Below, piece after piece: positions 17,554-26,354 of a stretch of 64,000 nucleotides of DNA (position 1 is the stretch's first letter; every line of letters begins with the position of its first letter). Below the pieces are notes generated by a model. The model was not told the origin of the DNA. It saw only the letters and a program-made list of their open reading frames with translations, and did no database searches. This DNA is from an uncultured Pelagibacteraceae bacterium (GTDB taxonomy: Bacteria > Pseudomonadota > Alphaproteobacteria > Pelagibacterales > Pelagibacteraceae), in contig CACFPS010000005.1 of assembly GCA_902568235.1 (NCBI GenBank), forward strand, positions 1 through 64,000. Direction: 5' to 3'. A program made the position numbers and the translations under genes.

Positions 17554-17703
17554 ATGTCTAATATTGATTATAATAAATCAGCCAGTTCATGTCCTACATG
17601 TTCCGAGGAGTGTGAAAAAATCAATAAAAGAATAAATAAAAGAAAACTATCTGATATTAAAGACAAGGAGATTCCGCACCTCCTTAAAGTTTTTAATTTA
17701 TAG
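17554..17703 (+). CDS. Small 49-residue protein with a CxxC...C motif (hypothetical)
   Basis: ATG at 17554, TAG at 17701-17703, 49 residues. The N-terminal third holds SCPTCSEEC, a cysteine cluster that could bind metal or a cofactor; the middle is very basic (KINKRINKRK) and the end is PHLLKVFNL. No family is recognised. No strong ribosome-binding site precedes it (only an A run), which lowers confidence. It lies between the iron-binding protein and the permease genes, so an iron or redox role is possible but not shown. Codon use is like the neighbours. Confidence 0.5.
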   Translation: MSNIDYNKSASSCPTCSEECEKINKRINKRKLSDIKDKEIPHLLKVFNL

Positions 17704-17716
17704 TTTTCTGGTTATT

Positions 17717-17773
17717 TGGTGTCTGTGGCGCGAGTCTCCTTTGCAATTCAGTCTCATTTAGTCATAGACACCA
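17717..17773 (+). ncRNA. Long stem-loop between fbpA and fbpB (possible structured RNA)
   Basis: TGGTGTCTGTG at 17717-17727 pairs with CATAGACACCA at 17763-17773: 11 base pairs with one G-U, enclosing 35 bases that include GAGTCTCC and CAGTCTCA. The stretch is clearly more G/C-rich than the surroundings and is not followed by a T run, so it is not a plain terminator. It could process or stabilise the fbpA mRNA, or be part of an unnamed regulatory RNA. The rest of the 17527-17835 gap is A/T-rich with no other feature beyond the small ORF. Confidence 0.5.
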
Positions 17774-17835
17774 ATAAAATATTATAGAATAATCTATTTT
17801 GTAAAAAGCGGAATATTTCCAGTTACTACAAAACA

Positions 17836-19461
17836 ATGTTTAAAAGATTTAATATTTGGTATTTAAGTTCGTTTCTTATCTCTTTTGTGGTGGCGATTCC
17901 AATAATAACAATATTTACAAGTTTTTTTGAAGATACATCAAACTATTTTGAAATTCTTAAACAAACCTTTTTTTTCGAATACATATTTAATTCATTAACA
18001 CTTTTGATCGGAGTTTTATTTTTAACATTTATTTTAGGAGTAGGCTCAGCCTATATAGTTTCTTTTTATGAGTTTCCTTTTGCTAATTTTTTTAAGTGGG
18101 CTCTAATACTGTCTTTTGCTGTACCTCCTTATATTTATGCATATTCTTTATTTGCTTTTTTTGAAAATTATGGGACAGCATTTACAATCTTAAAATATTT
18201 GTTTGGTGATGCTAATTACAATAAACAAATTCCAAAATTTGATGGTATGTTTGGCTTGATATTATCAATCTCTTTCTCTCTATATGCTTATGTGTATATA
18301 CTCGCAAGATCATCATTTTTATATCAATCACAAAATTTAATAGAATTAGGTAAAAATCTTGGTTTTTCAAAATTTAAATCTTTTTATTCAATAATCTTAC
18401 CTGCGGCGCGTCCTGCTATTGTTGCTGGTTTATCCTTAGTAGCAATGGAAACATTAGCTGAATTTGGAGCAGTAGATTTTTTTTCTGTAAATACTTTAAC
18501 AACTGGTATTTATAATGCTTGGATAACTTTTGATGACCTAGCATTCGCAAACCGATTATCTTTTTTTCTTTTGTTATTTATCTTTATATTATTTCTAACT
18601 GAAAATTTATCTAGAAAAAAAGCCAAGTATCATTTGGAAGTAAAAGGTGGATTTAAAAAAAAAGAAAAAACTAAACTTTATGGAAGTAAATCTTTTTTTG
18701 CATTTATATTTTGTTTTGTTTTATTTTTTTTGAGTTTTTTATTTCCATTAAGCCAAATGTTATACTGGACAATTAAATTCCCTGAAAATTTGAACGACTT
18801 GCAAATAACTAATCTTTTATTAAATACTTTATATTTAGTTTCTTTATCAAGTTTAGTTTTAATACTTTTCTCTTTAATATCTAATTATGGGAATAGAGTT
18901 TCAAATAAAAAACTTTTAAATGTATTATCTACTTTATCAATTTCTGGTTATGCAATTCCAGGAGTAATTCTTGCTATAGCCTTTATAACTTTTGTTGCAT
19001 GGTTTGATGAAAATGTATTTAAAGCACTAGGATTTTTATCAATAAAAAAAATATTTATTGGTTCAGTTTTGGGTTTAGTTGTAGTTTATTTCGTAAGATT
19101 TTATTCATTAGCTTTTAATGGAATAAAATCAGGGTATGAAAAAATGAACATTGCTGTTGATGAGAGCGCTTACCTTCTTGGGTATTCTAAGAGTAAAACT
19201 TTTTTAAATATTCACATTCCTTACTTAAGGAATTCACTTTTATTTGTTATTATATTAATTTCATTAGAAATAATTAGAGAATTACCCATTACATTAATTT
19301 TAAGGCCTTTCAATTTTGAGACTTTTGCAACTACAGCATATATTTCTGCATCTGAGGACTTGCTGGAAGCTGCTGCTGTCCCATCGTTATGTTTGATAAT
19401 TATTGCAAGTTTCTTCATTTTACTTACATCTAAATATATTTTAAGAGATGCCAATGAGTAA
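17836..19461 (+). CDS. fbpB: Iron(III) ABC transporter permease
   Basis: A 541-residue permease of the FbpB/ThiP double-length type, with about 12 hydrophobic helices in two similar halves. Each half ends in an EAA-like loop that contacts the ATPase: LIELGKNLGFSKFKSFYSII in the first half, and AVDESAYLLGYSKSKTFLNI in the second. It forms the channel for iron delivered by the upstream binding protein. Its last codons overlap the ATPase gene, so the two are translationally linked. Confidence 0.93.
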   Translation: MFKRFNIWYLSSFLISFVVAIPIITIFTSFFEDTSNYFEILKQTFFFEYIFNSLTLLIGVLFLTFILGVGSAYIVSFYEFPFANFFKWALILSFAVPPYIYAYSLFAFFENYGTAFTILKYLFGDANYNKQIPKFDGMFGLILSISFSLYAYVYILARSSFLYQSQNLIELGKNLGFSKFKSFYSIILPAARPAIVAGLSLVAMETLAEFGAVDFFSVNTLTTGIYNAWITFDDLAFANRLSFFLLLFIFILFLTENLSRKKAKYHLEVKGGFKKKEKTKLYGSKSFFAFIFCFVLFFLSFLFPLSQMLYWTIKFPENLNDLQITNLLLNTLYLVSLSSLVLILFSLISNYGNRVSNKKLLNVLSTLSISGYAIPGVILAIAFITFVAWFDENVFKALGFLSIKKIFIGSVLGLVVVYFVRFYSLAFNGIKSGYEKMNIAVDESAYLLGYSKSKTFLNIHIPYLRNSLLFVIILISLEIIRELPITLILRPFNFETFATTAYISASEDLLEAAAVPSLCLIIIASFFILLTSKYILRDANE

Positions 19462-20515
19462 AAATTTTTTTGAAATTATCAATGCCACATTTAAGGTTGG
19501 TGGTATAAATAAAGTAAATAACGTATCTTTTTCAATCGAAAAAGAGGGTGATATTATTTGTCTTTTAGGACCTTCTGGTATTGGCAAAACCACAATTCTT
19601 AGATCTATTGCTGGCTTAGAAAAAATTGAAAATGGAATAATAAAACTTAAAGGAAAAACATTGTCTTCTAATAAAATTAATATTGAACCAGAAGATCGAA
19701 ATATTTCATTATCATTTCAAGAAAACAGTCTATTTCCTCATTATACTGTTGAGGAAAATATTAATCTTGGTAGAGAAAGAAAAAATTCAAGTAAAAAAAA
19801 GAAAATAAGTATTAATAAAATTATTAAATTGCTTAATATTGGAAAAATCTTAGATCACTATCCGCATCAAATTAGTGCAGGAGAAGCCCAGAGAGTATCT
19901 CTTGCAAGATCATTAGCTTCTCAGCCAGATCTTTTACTTCTAGACGAGCCTCTATCTAATGTTGATCAAAGCTTTAAAGAAGAAATACAGGTTCAATTAA
20001 AAAAGCTTTTAAAAGATTTAAAAATAACAACTATAATTGTTACACACGATTCGTATGAAGCTTTTTATCTAGGAAATAAATGTGGAATAATTTTAAATAA
20101 ACAACTTAAACAATTTGATGACCCATATAATGTTTACCACTTTCCTAACTCAATTGAGGTCGTAAATTTTCTTAATAGAGGAATTTTAATTCCAGCAAAA
20201 GTTACTGGAGAAAACAGTTTAGAAAATAATGATTTAGGCACAATTAAAGGAAACTTTATAAAACATTATCCAAAAGGAACAAAAGTTCAATTATTATTAC
20301 AACCAGAAGATTTAGAACACGATGATAAAAGCAACCTTAAATTAGAAGTGGTTGATAGAAAATTTAGAGGAACTAATTTTATTTATACACTTAAAACTAA
20401 TGGTAATTTATTAATTCCAGTTTTTGTTCACTCACATCATATACATCAACATGAAATCGATGAAAAATTTGGCATTAAGAGACCTATATACATTGACCAT
20501 ATTGTATGTTTTTAA
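19448..20515 (+). CDS. fbpC: Iron(III) ABC transporter ATP-binding protein
   Basis: A 355-residue ABC ATPase. Walker A is LLGPSGIGKTT, the Q loop follows ISLSFQENSLFPHYT, the signature is ISAGEAQRVSLARSLA (SAGE in place of SGGQ), Walker B is LLLLDEPLSNVD and the switch His is in TIIVTHDSYEA. About 120 C-terminal residues form a TOBE-like regulatory domain (VQLLLQPEDLEHDDKS...) with HSHHIHQHE, a His-rich stretch near the end. The start overlaps fbpB by 14 bases; the ATG at 19454 would overlap by eight. Fe3+ as cargo rests on the operon. Confidence 0.92.
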   Translation: MPMSKNFFEIINATFKVGGINKVNNVSFSIEKEGDIICLLGPSGIGKTTILRSIAGLEKIENGIIKLKGKTLSSNKINIEPEDRNISLSFQENSLFPHYTVEENINLGRERKNSSKKKKISINKIIKLLNIGKILDHYPHQISAGEAQRVSLARSLASQPDLLLLDEPLSNVDQSFKEEIQVQLKKLLKDLKITTIIVTHDSYEAFYLGNKCGIILNKQLKQFDDPYNVYHFPNSIEVVNFLNRGILIPAKVTGENSLENNDLGTIKGNFIKHYPKGTKVQLLLQPEDLEHDDKSNLKLEVVDRKFRGTNFIYTLKTNGNLLIPVFVHSHHIHQHEIDEKFGIKRPIYIDHIVCF

Positions 20516-20540
20516 TTTAATTTAAAAAAATAGAATTAAA

Positions 20541-22817
20541 ATGAAATTTGACAAAGAACAGTTTGATGAATTGTTAAAACTTTTCAATTCTAAGAAATAT
20601 GAAGAGTTAGATAGTAAAATTAAACTATTAATGGAAACAAATCCTAATTCCTATCCTTTGAATAATTTGTATGGGGCTTATAAAAAAATAACAGGAAATT
20701 TCAAAATTGCGGAGGAAGCCTTTAAAAAATCAATAGATATAGACAAAAAAATTCCCGATGGTCATAATAATTTAGGTTTGCTTTATGCAGAACAAAATAA
20801 ATTTTTAGATTCTATCAATTGCTTTGAAAAAGCAATTGAATTAAATCCAAAGAATCCTTTTTTTTATAATAATTTGGGCAATTCTTACGCTCAATTAAAT
20901 ATACACAACAAAGCAATCAAAAATTTTGAGTTAGCATTGTCTTATGATCCTAATTTTTTTCTATCGCATAACAATATAGGTCTCATAAAATATAAATTAA
21001 AAAAATTCAATGAAGCAATAGAAAGTTTTAAAAAATCTATACACATAAATAATCAATTTGCAGAAGGATACTTAAATATCGGAAATAGCTATTTTGAGAT
21101 GGGACAAATAAATTTAGCTTTAATAAATATTACTAAATCAATTAAAATTAATCCTAAATTTGCTAAAGCTTATAATAATTTGGGTAATATTTTAAAAGAC
21201 CAAAACTTACATTTTGATGCAATTAAAAATTATGAAGAGGCTATTAAAATAAATCCAGAATTTGCAGAAATTTATAATAATCTTGGAAATACTTTAAGTG
21301 ATATTAATAAAATAGATGAAGCTATAGAAGTTTTAAAAAAAGCAGTAGAATTGGATCCGCAATATTATCAAGCATTTAATAATTTAGGGAACTTATATTC
21401 TAAAAAAAAAAATATAGCATTAGCCATAAATTTTTATCAAAAAGCATTATCAATAAATGAAAATTTTTCTTCAGCATTAGCAGCTTTAATTTTTAATAAA
21501 ATAAATATTTGCGATTGGTCTGCCAAAAAAGACTTCCAAAAAGTAAAGAATGAATTAGGAATTAAAGGAAATGAAATTATGCCTTTTTATAGCTTGGCTT
21601 TAGAAGATAACCCTAAAAATCAGTTGATAAGATCAATAAACTATTCAAAAAATAGGTTAGAAAAGTTTAGTAATAAAAAACAAACTTTTAACGTTTATAA
21701 AAATAAAAAAATAAAAGTTGGATATTATTCTTCCGATTTTTTTGATCATGCAACAATGTATTTAATTTCTGGATTATTAAGAGAACACAATAAAGATCAA
21801 TTTGAAATAATGGTTTTTAACTATGGAAAAAATAAACCAACAGAATTTGTTAATGAGACTATGAAAAATGTAAATTTATTCAAAGATATAAGTAATTTTC
21901 CAGATTTAGAAGTAGTTAAATTATCTAGAGATTTGAAAATTGATATAGCAATTGATTTGAAAGGTTTTACATACAATTCTAGATCCAAATTGTTTGCTTA
22001 TAGGTTGGCTCCCATCCAAATTAATTTTCTTGGATATCCAGGTTCTTTGGGATCAAGTTTTATAGATTATATAATTGCCGATAAAACATTAATACCAGAT
22101 AATTATAGAGAAAATTATTCAGAAAAAATTATTTATTTATCAAATTCATATCAACCAAATGATGAAAAAAGAGAAATTTCTAAAATAAAAACAAAAAAAG
22201 AAGATTTTGGATTTCCACAATATTCAAAAATATTAGGTTGTTTTAATTCAACTTATAAAATCACAACTGAAGAATTAGAAATTTGGTCTAGAATATTAAA
22301 TAAAGTTGAAAATACATATCTGTGGTTGATTAAAACTAATGATATTGCAGAAAAAAATTTAATAAATTTTTTCAAACAGAGAAATATTAATACTAATAGA
22401 ATAAAATTTGCAGAAAATATTAAACACTCCAAACATTTAGAGAGAATTAGTCATTCAGATTTATTTTTAGACACATTTAACTATAATGCACATACGACTT
22501 GTAGCGATGCTTTGTGGGTAGGAGTGCCAGTAATAACAAAGATAGGAAAGCAGTTTTCAGCTAGAGTTGCCTCAAGTTTATTGAATTCGTTGAATTTACA
22601 AGAGTTGATTACTAATAATAATAATGATTATGAGAATCTCATTTTAGATTTTTTAAATAATTCAGAAAAACTTAATAAATTAAAAAATAAATTAAAAAAA
22701 AATATAAAAACAGAGGCTTTATTTAATACAAAAAAATATACTCAAGATTTTGAGACAAAACTTAAGAAGGCGTATAATAAAAAAAAACTAAATGATGAGA
22801 TTTCGGATATAGAATAA
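20541..22817 (+). CDS. TPR + OGT-like glycosyltransferase (GT41)
   Basis: A 758-residue protein. Residues about 20-310 are eight or so TPR repeats (e.g. AFKKSIDIDKKIPDGHNNLG, YNNLGNTLSDINKIDEAIEV). Residues about 385-750 are a GT41 catalytic region like O-GlcNAc transferase and SPINDLY: KVGYYSSDFFDHATMYLISG, DIAIDLKGFTYNSRSKLFAY, APIQINFLGYPGSLGSSFID, and NAHTTCSDALWVGVPVIT followed by FSARVASSLLNSL. Such enzymes add a sugar from a nucleotide donor to Ser/Thr of proteins. The acceptor in SAR11-type bacteria is unknown. It starts 25 bases after fbpC and may be read through from the iron operon. Confidence 0.88.
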   Translation: MKFDKEQFDELLKLFNSKKYEELDSKIKLLMETNPNSYPLNNLYGAYKKITGNFKIAEEAFKKSIDIDKKIPDGHNNLGLLYAEQNKFLDSINCFEKAIELNPKNPFFYNNLGNSYAQLNIHNKAIKNFELALSYDPNFFLSHNNIGLIKYKLKKFNEAIESFKKSIHINNQFAEGYLNIGNSYFEMGQINLALINITKSIKINPKFAKAYNNLGNILKDQNLHFDAIKNYEEAIKINPEFAEIYNNLGNTLSDINKIDEAIEVLKKAVELDPQYYQAFNNLGNLYSKKKNIALAINFYQKALSINENFSSALAALIFNKINICDWSAKKDFQKVKNELGIKGNEIMPFYSLALEDNPKNQLIRSINYSKNRLEKFSNKKQTFNVYKNKKIKVGYYSSDFFDHATMYLISGLLREHNKDQFEIMVFNYGKNKPTEFVNETMKNVNLFKDISNFPDLEVVKLSRDLKIDIAIDLKGFTYNSRSKLFAYRLAPIQINFLGYPGSLGSSFIDYIIADKTLIPDNYRENYSEKIIYLSNSYQPNDEKREISKIKTKKEDFGFPQYSKILGCFNSTYKITTEELEIWSRILNKVENTYLWLIKTNDIAEKNLINFFKQRNINTNRIKFAENIKHSKHLERISHSDLFLDTFNYNAHTTCSDALWVGVPVITKIGKQFSARVASSLLNSLNLQELITNNNNDYENLILDFLNNSEKLNKLKNKLKKNIKTEALFNTKKYTQDFETKLKKAYNKKKLNDEISDIE

Positions 22818-22819
22818 AT

Positions 22820-23191
22820 TTATATACCTTTTTTAATTATTTTATATATCTCATCTTTACCGGTCAAACCGATCTTTTTGGCAATTTCTTCTTGCCCTTT
22901 AAAAACAACTATAGTAGCCCAATATTTGATATTAAGAGCTTTAGCTATATCCTTATTTTTTGTTTGTTCATAAAATAAAAACTCTACGTTTTCAAAATCT
23001 TCAATTGCTTGAGCTAAAATTTTATTTTGAGCAGCACATGTCGAACAGTTTTTATTCCATGAATTAACAACTATTGTTTTTCCACTATTTTTAGCTTCAT
23101 TGAATTTTTCAAAAGTAAAATTTGTTATTTTTTCAAAAGCATTAACTGTACTACTTAATGAAATAAACAATATTATGAATATTTTTTTCAT
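22820..23191 (-). CDS. Thioredoxin-like exported protein (CxxC)
   Basis: A 123-residue protein with a signal peptide (MKKIFIILFISLSSTVNAF) followed by a thioredoxin fold. NSWNKNCSTCAAQNKILAQA holds the redox site C-S-T-C, and NIKYWATIVVFKGQEEIAK is the strand with the position where thioredoxins have a cis-Pro (here A-T-I, so the cis-Pro appears replaced). It likely acts in the periplasm in thiol chemistry. It converges on the OGT-like gene with only two bases between stops. Confidence 0.75.
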   Translation of the reverse strand: MKKIFIILFISLSSTVNAFEKITNFTFEKFNEAKNSGKTIVVNSWNKNCSTCAAQNKILAQAIEDFENVEFLFYEQTKNKDIAKALNIKYWATIVVFKGQEEIAKKIGLTGKDEIYKIIKKGI

Positions 23192-23260
23192 TAATTACTT
23201 TATAACATTTGTTTAATTAAATATCTTGTAAATTTTTTTAATAATATTAAATATTTAATT

Positions 23261-23704
23261 ATGAAATCAGATAGTTCAACTTTTAATTGGCATTGCAATA
23301 CGACATGGAATAAAAGTGCAAAAAATACAGCTTGGTGTTTATTGGGTTGTTCAATTGGTGACTTTGGAACAATATTTTTTTTTCAAATAACAAAAATACC
23401 TTTTCCAGTTTTAAGTATTATGATTTTAGCTATAATTAATGGATTAATAACAAGTATAATTTTAGAAACATTAATTTTGTTAAGACAAAAATTTAGTTTT
23501 GATAATGCATTAAAAACAGCATTGGGCATGAGCTTTATTTCAATGATTAGCATGGAGATAGTTATGAATTTAACAGATTATTATTTGACTGGTGGTGCAG
23601 TCCTTAATTTTTGGGTAATTCCAATAATGTTATTAGCTGGTTTTTTAACTGCCTGGCCATATAATTATTGGAGATTAAAAAAGCATAATCAGACTTGCCA
23701 CTAA
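23261..23704 (+). CDS. DUF4396 membrane protein
   Basis: A 147-residue membrane protein with about four helices, matching DUF4396: KSAKNTAWCLLGCSIGDFGT near the N-terminus, FDNALKTALGMSFISMISME in the middle and MLLAGFLTAWPYNYWRLKKH at the end. The N-terminal FNWHCNTTWNKS contains Cys/His. The family is often found near copper or mercury genes and has no proven function; nothing here ties it to a metal. It is divergent from the thioredoxin-like gene across a 69-base A/T-rich spacer. Confidence 0.75.
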   Translation: MKSDSSTFNWHCNTTWNKSAKNTAWCLLGCSIGDFGTIFFFQITKIPFPVLSIMILAIINGLITSIILETLILLRQKFSFDNALKTALGMSFISMISMEIVMNLTDYYLTGGAVLNFWVIPIMLLAGFLTAWPYNYWRLKKHNQTCH

Positions 23705-23771
23705 TAATTAATCAACAATAGCTATTAGTTCTGTTGTATTCGTTGTAATAACAATTATATACCATCTGTAA

Positions 23772-24707
23772 ATGAGTGAAAATCAAATTACCATCAATAA
23801 TCTCTCCAAAGTTTATGAAAATGGATTTAGTGCATTAAAAAATATAAATCTTAAAATTAAAAAAGGTGAAATTTTTGCAATGTTGGGTCCCAATGGCGCA
23901 GGTAAAACAACGTTGATAAATATAATTTGTGGAATTGTCACACCATCTTCTGGAAATGTTACTATAGATGGGTTTGATATTATTAAAAATTATAGAGAGA
24001 CAAGATCAAAAATTGGATTGGTCCCTCAAGAATTGACACTTGAGCAATTTGAAACTGTTTTTAATAACGTTTCATATTCACGTGGACTATATGGAAAATC
24101 TCCCAATCCAAAGCATGTAGAAAAAATTTTAAAAGATATATATTTATGGGATAAAAAAGATCTAAGACTTAGACAGTTATCTGGAGGAATGAAAAGAAGA
24201 GTTCTTATAGCAAAAGCCTTATCACACGAACCTTCAATTTTATTCTTAGATGAGCCGACAGCAGGTGTTGATGTAGAGTTAAGAAAAGAAATGTGGAATG
24301 TAGTTGAAACTTTAAGAAAAACAGGTGTAACAATAATTTTAACTACCCATTATATTGAAGAAGCAGAAGCGATAGCAGATAGAGTGGGTGTCATTAATCA
24401 GGGAGAGATTATTGTAGTTGATGAAAAAACTGAATTAATAAAAAAAATGGGGCAAAAAAAACTTCTAATTGAACTTCATGAAGAAATTAGAACAATGCCA
24501 GAAAATTTATCAATATTTAATTTAAGCATAGGTCACGATAATCGATCTTTAATTTACACTTATAATGTTAAATCTGAAAAAACAGGAATTACTGATCTAT
24601 TACAAAAAATTAAGGACTCTGGATTAAAACTAAAAGATTTAAAAACTGAACAAGCTACATTAGAAAAAATTTTTGTAAGCTTAGTGAGGGAGAGTAATGA
24701 AATTTAA
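23772..24707 (+). CDS. ABC-2 type exporter, ATP-binding protein
   Basis: A 311-residue ABC ATPase of the drug/polysaccharide exporter (CcmA/YadG) class. Walker A is MLGPNGAGKTT, signature LRQLSGGMKRRVLIAKAL, Walker B ILFLDEPTAGVD, and the switch His is in ILTTHYIEEAE. A C-terminal domain of about 90 residues follows (KKLLIELHEEIRTMPENLS...). It overlaps the permease gene by 11 bases, so the two form one exporter. The cargo is unknown; YadGH-type pairs are the nearest match. Confidence 0.92.
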   Translation: MSENQITINNLSKVYENGFSALKNINLKIKKGEIFAMLGPNGAGKTTLINIICGIVTPSSGNVTIDGFDIIKNYRETRSKIGLVPQELTLEQFETVFNNVSYSRGLYGKSPNPKHVEKILKDIYLWDKKDLRLRQLSGGMKRRVLIAKALSHEPSILFLDEPTAGVDVELRKEMWNVVETLRKTGVTIILTTHYIEEAEAIADRVGVINQGEIIVVDEKTELIKKMGQKKLLIELHEEIRTMPENLSIFNLSIGHDNRSLIYTYNVKSEKTGITDLLQKIKDSGLKLKDLKTEQATLEKIFVSLVRESNEI

Positions 24708-25464
24708 TTTTTATGCTTTAAGAGCAATATATTTACATGAGATGGATCGGTTCAGAAGAACATTGTTACAATCTCTATTTTCTCCAGTGTTATCGACATC
24801 ACTTTATTTTATAGTATTTGGATCAGTTATAGGTGACTTTGTTCAAAAAATTGATGGTATTAGTTATGGATCTTACATAGTTCCAGGCTTACTCATGCTT
24901 ACACTGTTAACTCAATCAATCAGCAATACTTCATTTGGAATTTTTTTTCCAAAATTTAATGGTACAATTTATGAAATTTTGGCTGCCCCTATTTCTACCT
25001 TTGAAATTGTTTTGGCTTTTGTTGGAGCAGGAGCAACAAAAACTCTTTTAGTTGGTGCAGTAATTTTTGTTACTTCATTATTTTTTACAGAAGTAAGAGT
25101 AGAATATCCTATTTTAATGATTTTTTTATTACTTTTAGTTTCATTTACTTTTGCATTATTCGGATTTTTAATCGGTGTTTTAAGTTCTAATTTTGAACAA
25201 ATGTCAATTATTCCAACACTTGTTATTACACCAATGGTTTTTTTGGGTGGAAGTTTATATTCTTTAGATATGCTTCCCCCTTTTTGGCAAACAGTAACTT
25301 ACTTTAATCCAGTAGTTTATTTAATAAATGGACTTAGGTTTGCTTTCTATGGGGTTTCAGATTTTAATATTTGGATAAGCATAACCACAATGATTTTATT
25401 TTTAATTATATGTGTAACTTTAGTCACAATGATTTTAAAAAAAGGATATAATATTAAAAATTAA
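24697..25464 (+). CDS. ABC-2 type exporter, permease
   Basis: A 255-residue membrane protein with six predicted helices and the ABC-2 family signature: FLGGSLYSLDMLPPFWQTV and YFNPVVYLINGLRFAFYG in the last third, and GTIYEILAAPISTFEIVLA in the middle. It forms the channel for the ATPase gene just upstream, with which it overlaps by 11 bases. Substrate unknown. Confidence 0.9.
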   Translation: MKFNFYALRAIYLHEMDRFRRTLLQSLFSPVLSTSLYFIVFGSVIGDFVQKIDGISYGSYIVPGLLMLTLLTQSISNTSFGIFFPKFNGTIYEILAAPISTFEIVLAFVGAGATKTLLVGAVIFVTSLFFTEVRVEYPILMIFLLLLVSFTFALFGFLIGVLSSNFEQMSIIPTLVITPMVFLGGSLYSLDMLPPFWQTVTYFNPVVYLINGLRFAFYGVSDFNIWISITTMILFLIICVTLVTMILKKGYNIKN

Positions 25465-25504
25465 TTATATAATTACTTTACATTTCTAGTAACAAACAAT
25501 CCAA

Positions 25505-26260
25505 ATGGAAATAAATTTTTTATTTTTTATATCTGTAGTGCCAGCAATTATTTTGTATGGCATAGCCAAATCTGGCTTGGGAGGATCAATTTCATTAATC
25601 TCAGTACCATTAATGACTTTGGTTATGCCCTTAAATCAAGCATTAGCAATTATTTTACCAATATTAATTTTTTCCGACATTATAGCTGTTTACAGATTTA
25701 GAAGAGAATTTGATTTTTCCACTTTAAAAATAATGATCCCTTTTGCAGCATTTGGAATAATTTTTGGATCTTTAACCTTTACATTCTTTTCGGAAGAATT
25801 GTTAAAATTTATAGTAGGAATAATGGGCTTTTTATTTGCCGGACATTACTTTGTTTTTAAAAAAAAAAAAATTATTCCTACAAAAAAAAATATATTTAAA
25901 GGTGCCTTGTGCTCTTCTATTGCAGGATTTACAAGTTTTTGTGTACATGCAGGAGGTACTCCTACAAGTATTTATTTATTACCTTTAAGACTAAAAAAAG
26001 AAATTTATGTAGGAACTAGAATTATTTTCTTTACATTTGTAAATTTAATAAAATTGCCTTTGTATGTTTATTTATCAATGGTTAATTTAGAAACTTTTTC
26101 GCACTCTCTGATGCTTATGCCATTGGCGATAATTGGAATATTTATAGGATACAGAATTTTAAAAATAATTGAAGAGAATCTTTTTTATAATACAATATAT
26201 GTCCTAATATTGGTTACTAGTTCAAAATTAATTTATGATTATTTATTTTTATCTTTATAA
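25505..26260 (+). CDS. TauE/SafE family permease
   Basis: A 251-residue membrane protein with about eight helices. The first repeat has IAKSGLGGSISLISVPLM and the second has IAGFTSFCVHAGGTPTSIYL, the two G-rich repeats of the TauE/SafE group. Members export sulfite or organosulfur anions. It lies 40 bases after the ABC exporter. A second, longer TauE/SafE protein sits at 45.7 kb beside the sulfite genes; this copy has no such neighbours and its cargo is open. Confidence 0.85.
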   Translation: MEINFLFFISVVPAIILYGIAKSGLGGSISLISVPLMTLVMPLNQALAIILPILIFSDIIAVYRFRREFDFSTLKIMIPFAAFGIIFGSLTFTFFSEELLKFIVGIMGFLFAGHYFVFKKKKIIPTKKNIFKGALCSSIAGFTSFCVHAGGTPTSIYLLPLRLKKEIYVGTRIIFFTFVNLIKLPLYVYLSMVNLETFSHSLMLMPLAIIGIFIGYRILKIIEENLFYNTIYVLILVTSSKLIYDYLFLSL

Positions 26261-26290
26261 ATAAAATAATTAGTTTATATTTAATTTATT

Positions 26291-26352
26291 GGGGTGCCAA
26301 TTATGGCTGAGATATACCCATTGAACCTGTCCGGTAATTCAGAAAGGGAAAG
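26291..26352 (+). promoter_or_regulatory. TPP (thiamin pyrophosphate) riboswitch, compact form
   Basis: GGGGTGCC (26291-26298), GGCTGAGAT (26306-26314), ACCC, TTGAACCTG (26321-26329), CCGGTAAT and AAGGGA match the conserved THI-element blocks in order. The final AGGGA doubles as the ribosome-binding site, with the ATG three bases after the last block. A/T-rich ATTTATT just upstream can pair with AAGAAAT across the start codon as P1. This points to translational shut-off by TPP. It is shorter than typical TPP riboswitches. Confidence 0.87.
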
Positions 26353-26354
26353 AA

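Noticed and set aside
23705..23771. tRNA or small RNA in the spacer before the ABC exporter
   Set aside because: No cloverleaf or stable stem could be built; only short A/T-rich repeats.
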